Assembly: GCA_934589225.1 (NCBI GenBank)
Contig: CAKTNS010000069.1
Coordinates: forward strand, 1 to 7,666
Source of the DNA: an uncultured Oscillospiraceae bacterium
GTDB taxonomy: Bacteria > Bacillota > Clostridia > Oscillospirales > Oscillospiraceae
Direction: 5' to 3'
Length of the DNA stretch: 7,666 nucleotides
The position numbers and the translations under genes were made by a program. The notes beneath the pieces were generated by a model. It worked only from the letters and a program-made list of their open reading frames with translations. It had not been told where the DNA came from and did not search any database. Shown here one piece after another: positions 7,012 through 7,666 of this stretch. How positions within the stretch are numbered: position 1 is the stretch's first letter; every line of letters starts with the position of its first letter.

Positions 7012-7666
7012 AATACTTCCTTGCAATCGACATCGGCGCCTCCTCCGGGCGGCACATTGTGGGCTGGCGGGAGGAGGGAAACATCAAAACCAAAGAGGTC
7101 TACCGCTTCCCCAATGGCGTACAGGAGCAGAACGGACATCTGGTCTGGGATGTGGACACATTGCTTTCCCATGTGAAAGCGGGCATTGCGGCGGCAAAAG
7201 CTGCGTTTCCCGGCATCGTCAGTCTCTCCATTGACACCTGGGGCGTAGACTATGTGCTGCTGCGAGGGAGGGAAGAAGTCCGCCCGGTGTATGCTTACCG
7301 GGACAGCCGCACGGAGGCAGTGATTCCAAAGGTGCATGAAATCCTGCCGTTTTCGGAGCTATACGCGAAAACCGGCTGCCAGTTTCAGCCTTTCAACTCC
7401 ATTTATCAGCTTTATGAGGACAAGCTGACCGGGCGGCTGGACGGCGTGACGGACTTTCTCATGATCCCGGAATACCTCCTGTGGAAGCTCTGCGGCGTGA
7501 AAGCCAAGGAGTACACCAACGCCACCACCACCGGCATGGTCAGTGCCGAAACCGGCGAATTTGACCCGGAGATCCTTTCGGCCCTGGGTCTGCCGCCCAT
7601 CTTCCCGAAGCTCCAAAAGCCGGGAACGGTGCTGGGTTTCTACGACGGAATAAAATGTGTTCTCTG
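7008..7666 (+). CDS. rhaB: Rhamnulokinase RhaB, N-terminal part (cut by window end)
   Basis: The frame opened by ATG at 7008 stays open for 219 codons to the window edge, roughly 45% of the usual kinase length of nearly 490 residues. RhaB phosphorylates L-rhamnulose at O-1 with ATP in the L-rhamnose pathway. The FGGY-kinase phosphate-binding start reads AIDIGASSGR (6-15), the form characteristic of rhamnulokinase. Further matches are the substrate-side SIDTWGVDYVLL (74-85), AYRDSRT (96-102), FNSIYQLYE (129-137), MIPEYLLWKLCG (152-163) and EYTNATTTGM (168-177). The second half, with the catalytic base and most ATP contacts, lies outside the window. AGGAGG at 6995-7000 sits 7 bases ahead of the ATG, and the ATG overlaps the GH43 stop (ATGA). 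This ties rhamnose use to the glycosidase and esterases. Other rhamnose genes (isomerase, aldolase) would be expected downstream or elsewhere. Confidence 0.93.
   Translation, partial: MKYFLAIDIGASSGRHIVGWREEGNIKTKEVYRFPNGVQEQNGHLVWDVDTLLSHVKAGIAAAKAAFPGIVSLSIDTWGVDYVLLRGREEVRPVYAYRDSRTEAVIPKVHEILPFSELYAKTGCQFQPFNSIYQLYEDKLTGRLDGVTDFLMIPEYLLWKLCGVKAKEYTNATTTGMVSAETGEFDPEILSALGLPPIFPKLQKPGTVLGFYDGIKCVL

Overview
The window is a densely packed stretch of bacterial chromosome in which every supported gene reads on the + strand. The longest gap between genes is 22 bases. I see no tRNA, rRNA, CRISPR array, insertion sequence or terminator. By eye the GC content is moderately high. Most genes start at ATG behind strong purine-rich Shine-Dalgarno sites (AAGGAGG, GGAGG). 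Together with the protein flavour, this suggests a Clostridia-class Bacillota organism of the gut or plant-fibre type. That is an inference, because no marker gene is present.

Layout: (1) positions 1-138 hold the C-terminal 45 residues of an unidentified protein. (2) 161-1174 and 1177-2697 are two extended short-chain dehydrogenase/reductase (SDR, NAD-dependent epimerase-like) genes only 2 bases apart. The first has Arg where the catalytic Lys of YxxxK normally sits. The second carries a long C-terminal extension with a Cys/His pattern resembling a zinc site. (3) 2719-3795, 3813-4712 and 4709-5551 are three consecutive alpha/beta-hydrolase esterases of different subtypes. The first and third have a hydrophobic N-terminal segment, and the middle one is a soluble hormone-sensitive-lipase-type enzyme. 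(4) 5548-7011 is a glycoside hydrolase family 43-type enzyme without a signal peptide and with a C-terminal beta-rich domain. (5) 7008-7666 is the N-terminal 219 codons of a rhamnulokinase (RhaB), cut by the window edge.

The last three gene junctions are 4-base ATGA overlaps, each with a well-placed Shine-Dalgarno in the upstream gene. The whole run therefore looks like one operon with translational coupling in its 3' half. The simplest reading is a catabolic operon for an acylated, rhamnose-containing plant glycan or glycoside. Esterases would remove acyl groups, the GH43 enzyme would cleave a pentose or other glycosidic bond inside the cell, and RhaB would feed rhamnulose into the rhamnose pathway. 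The two SDRs would oxidise, reduce or epimerise a sugar or an aglycone. The individual families are recognisable; the combined substrate is inference.
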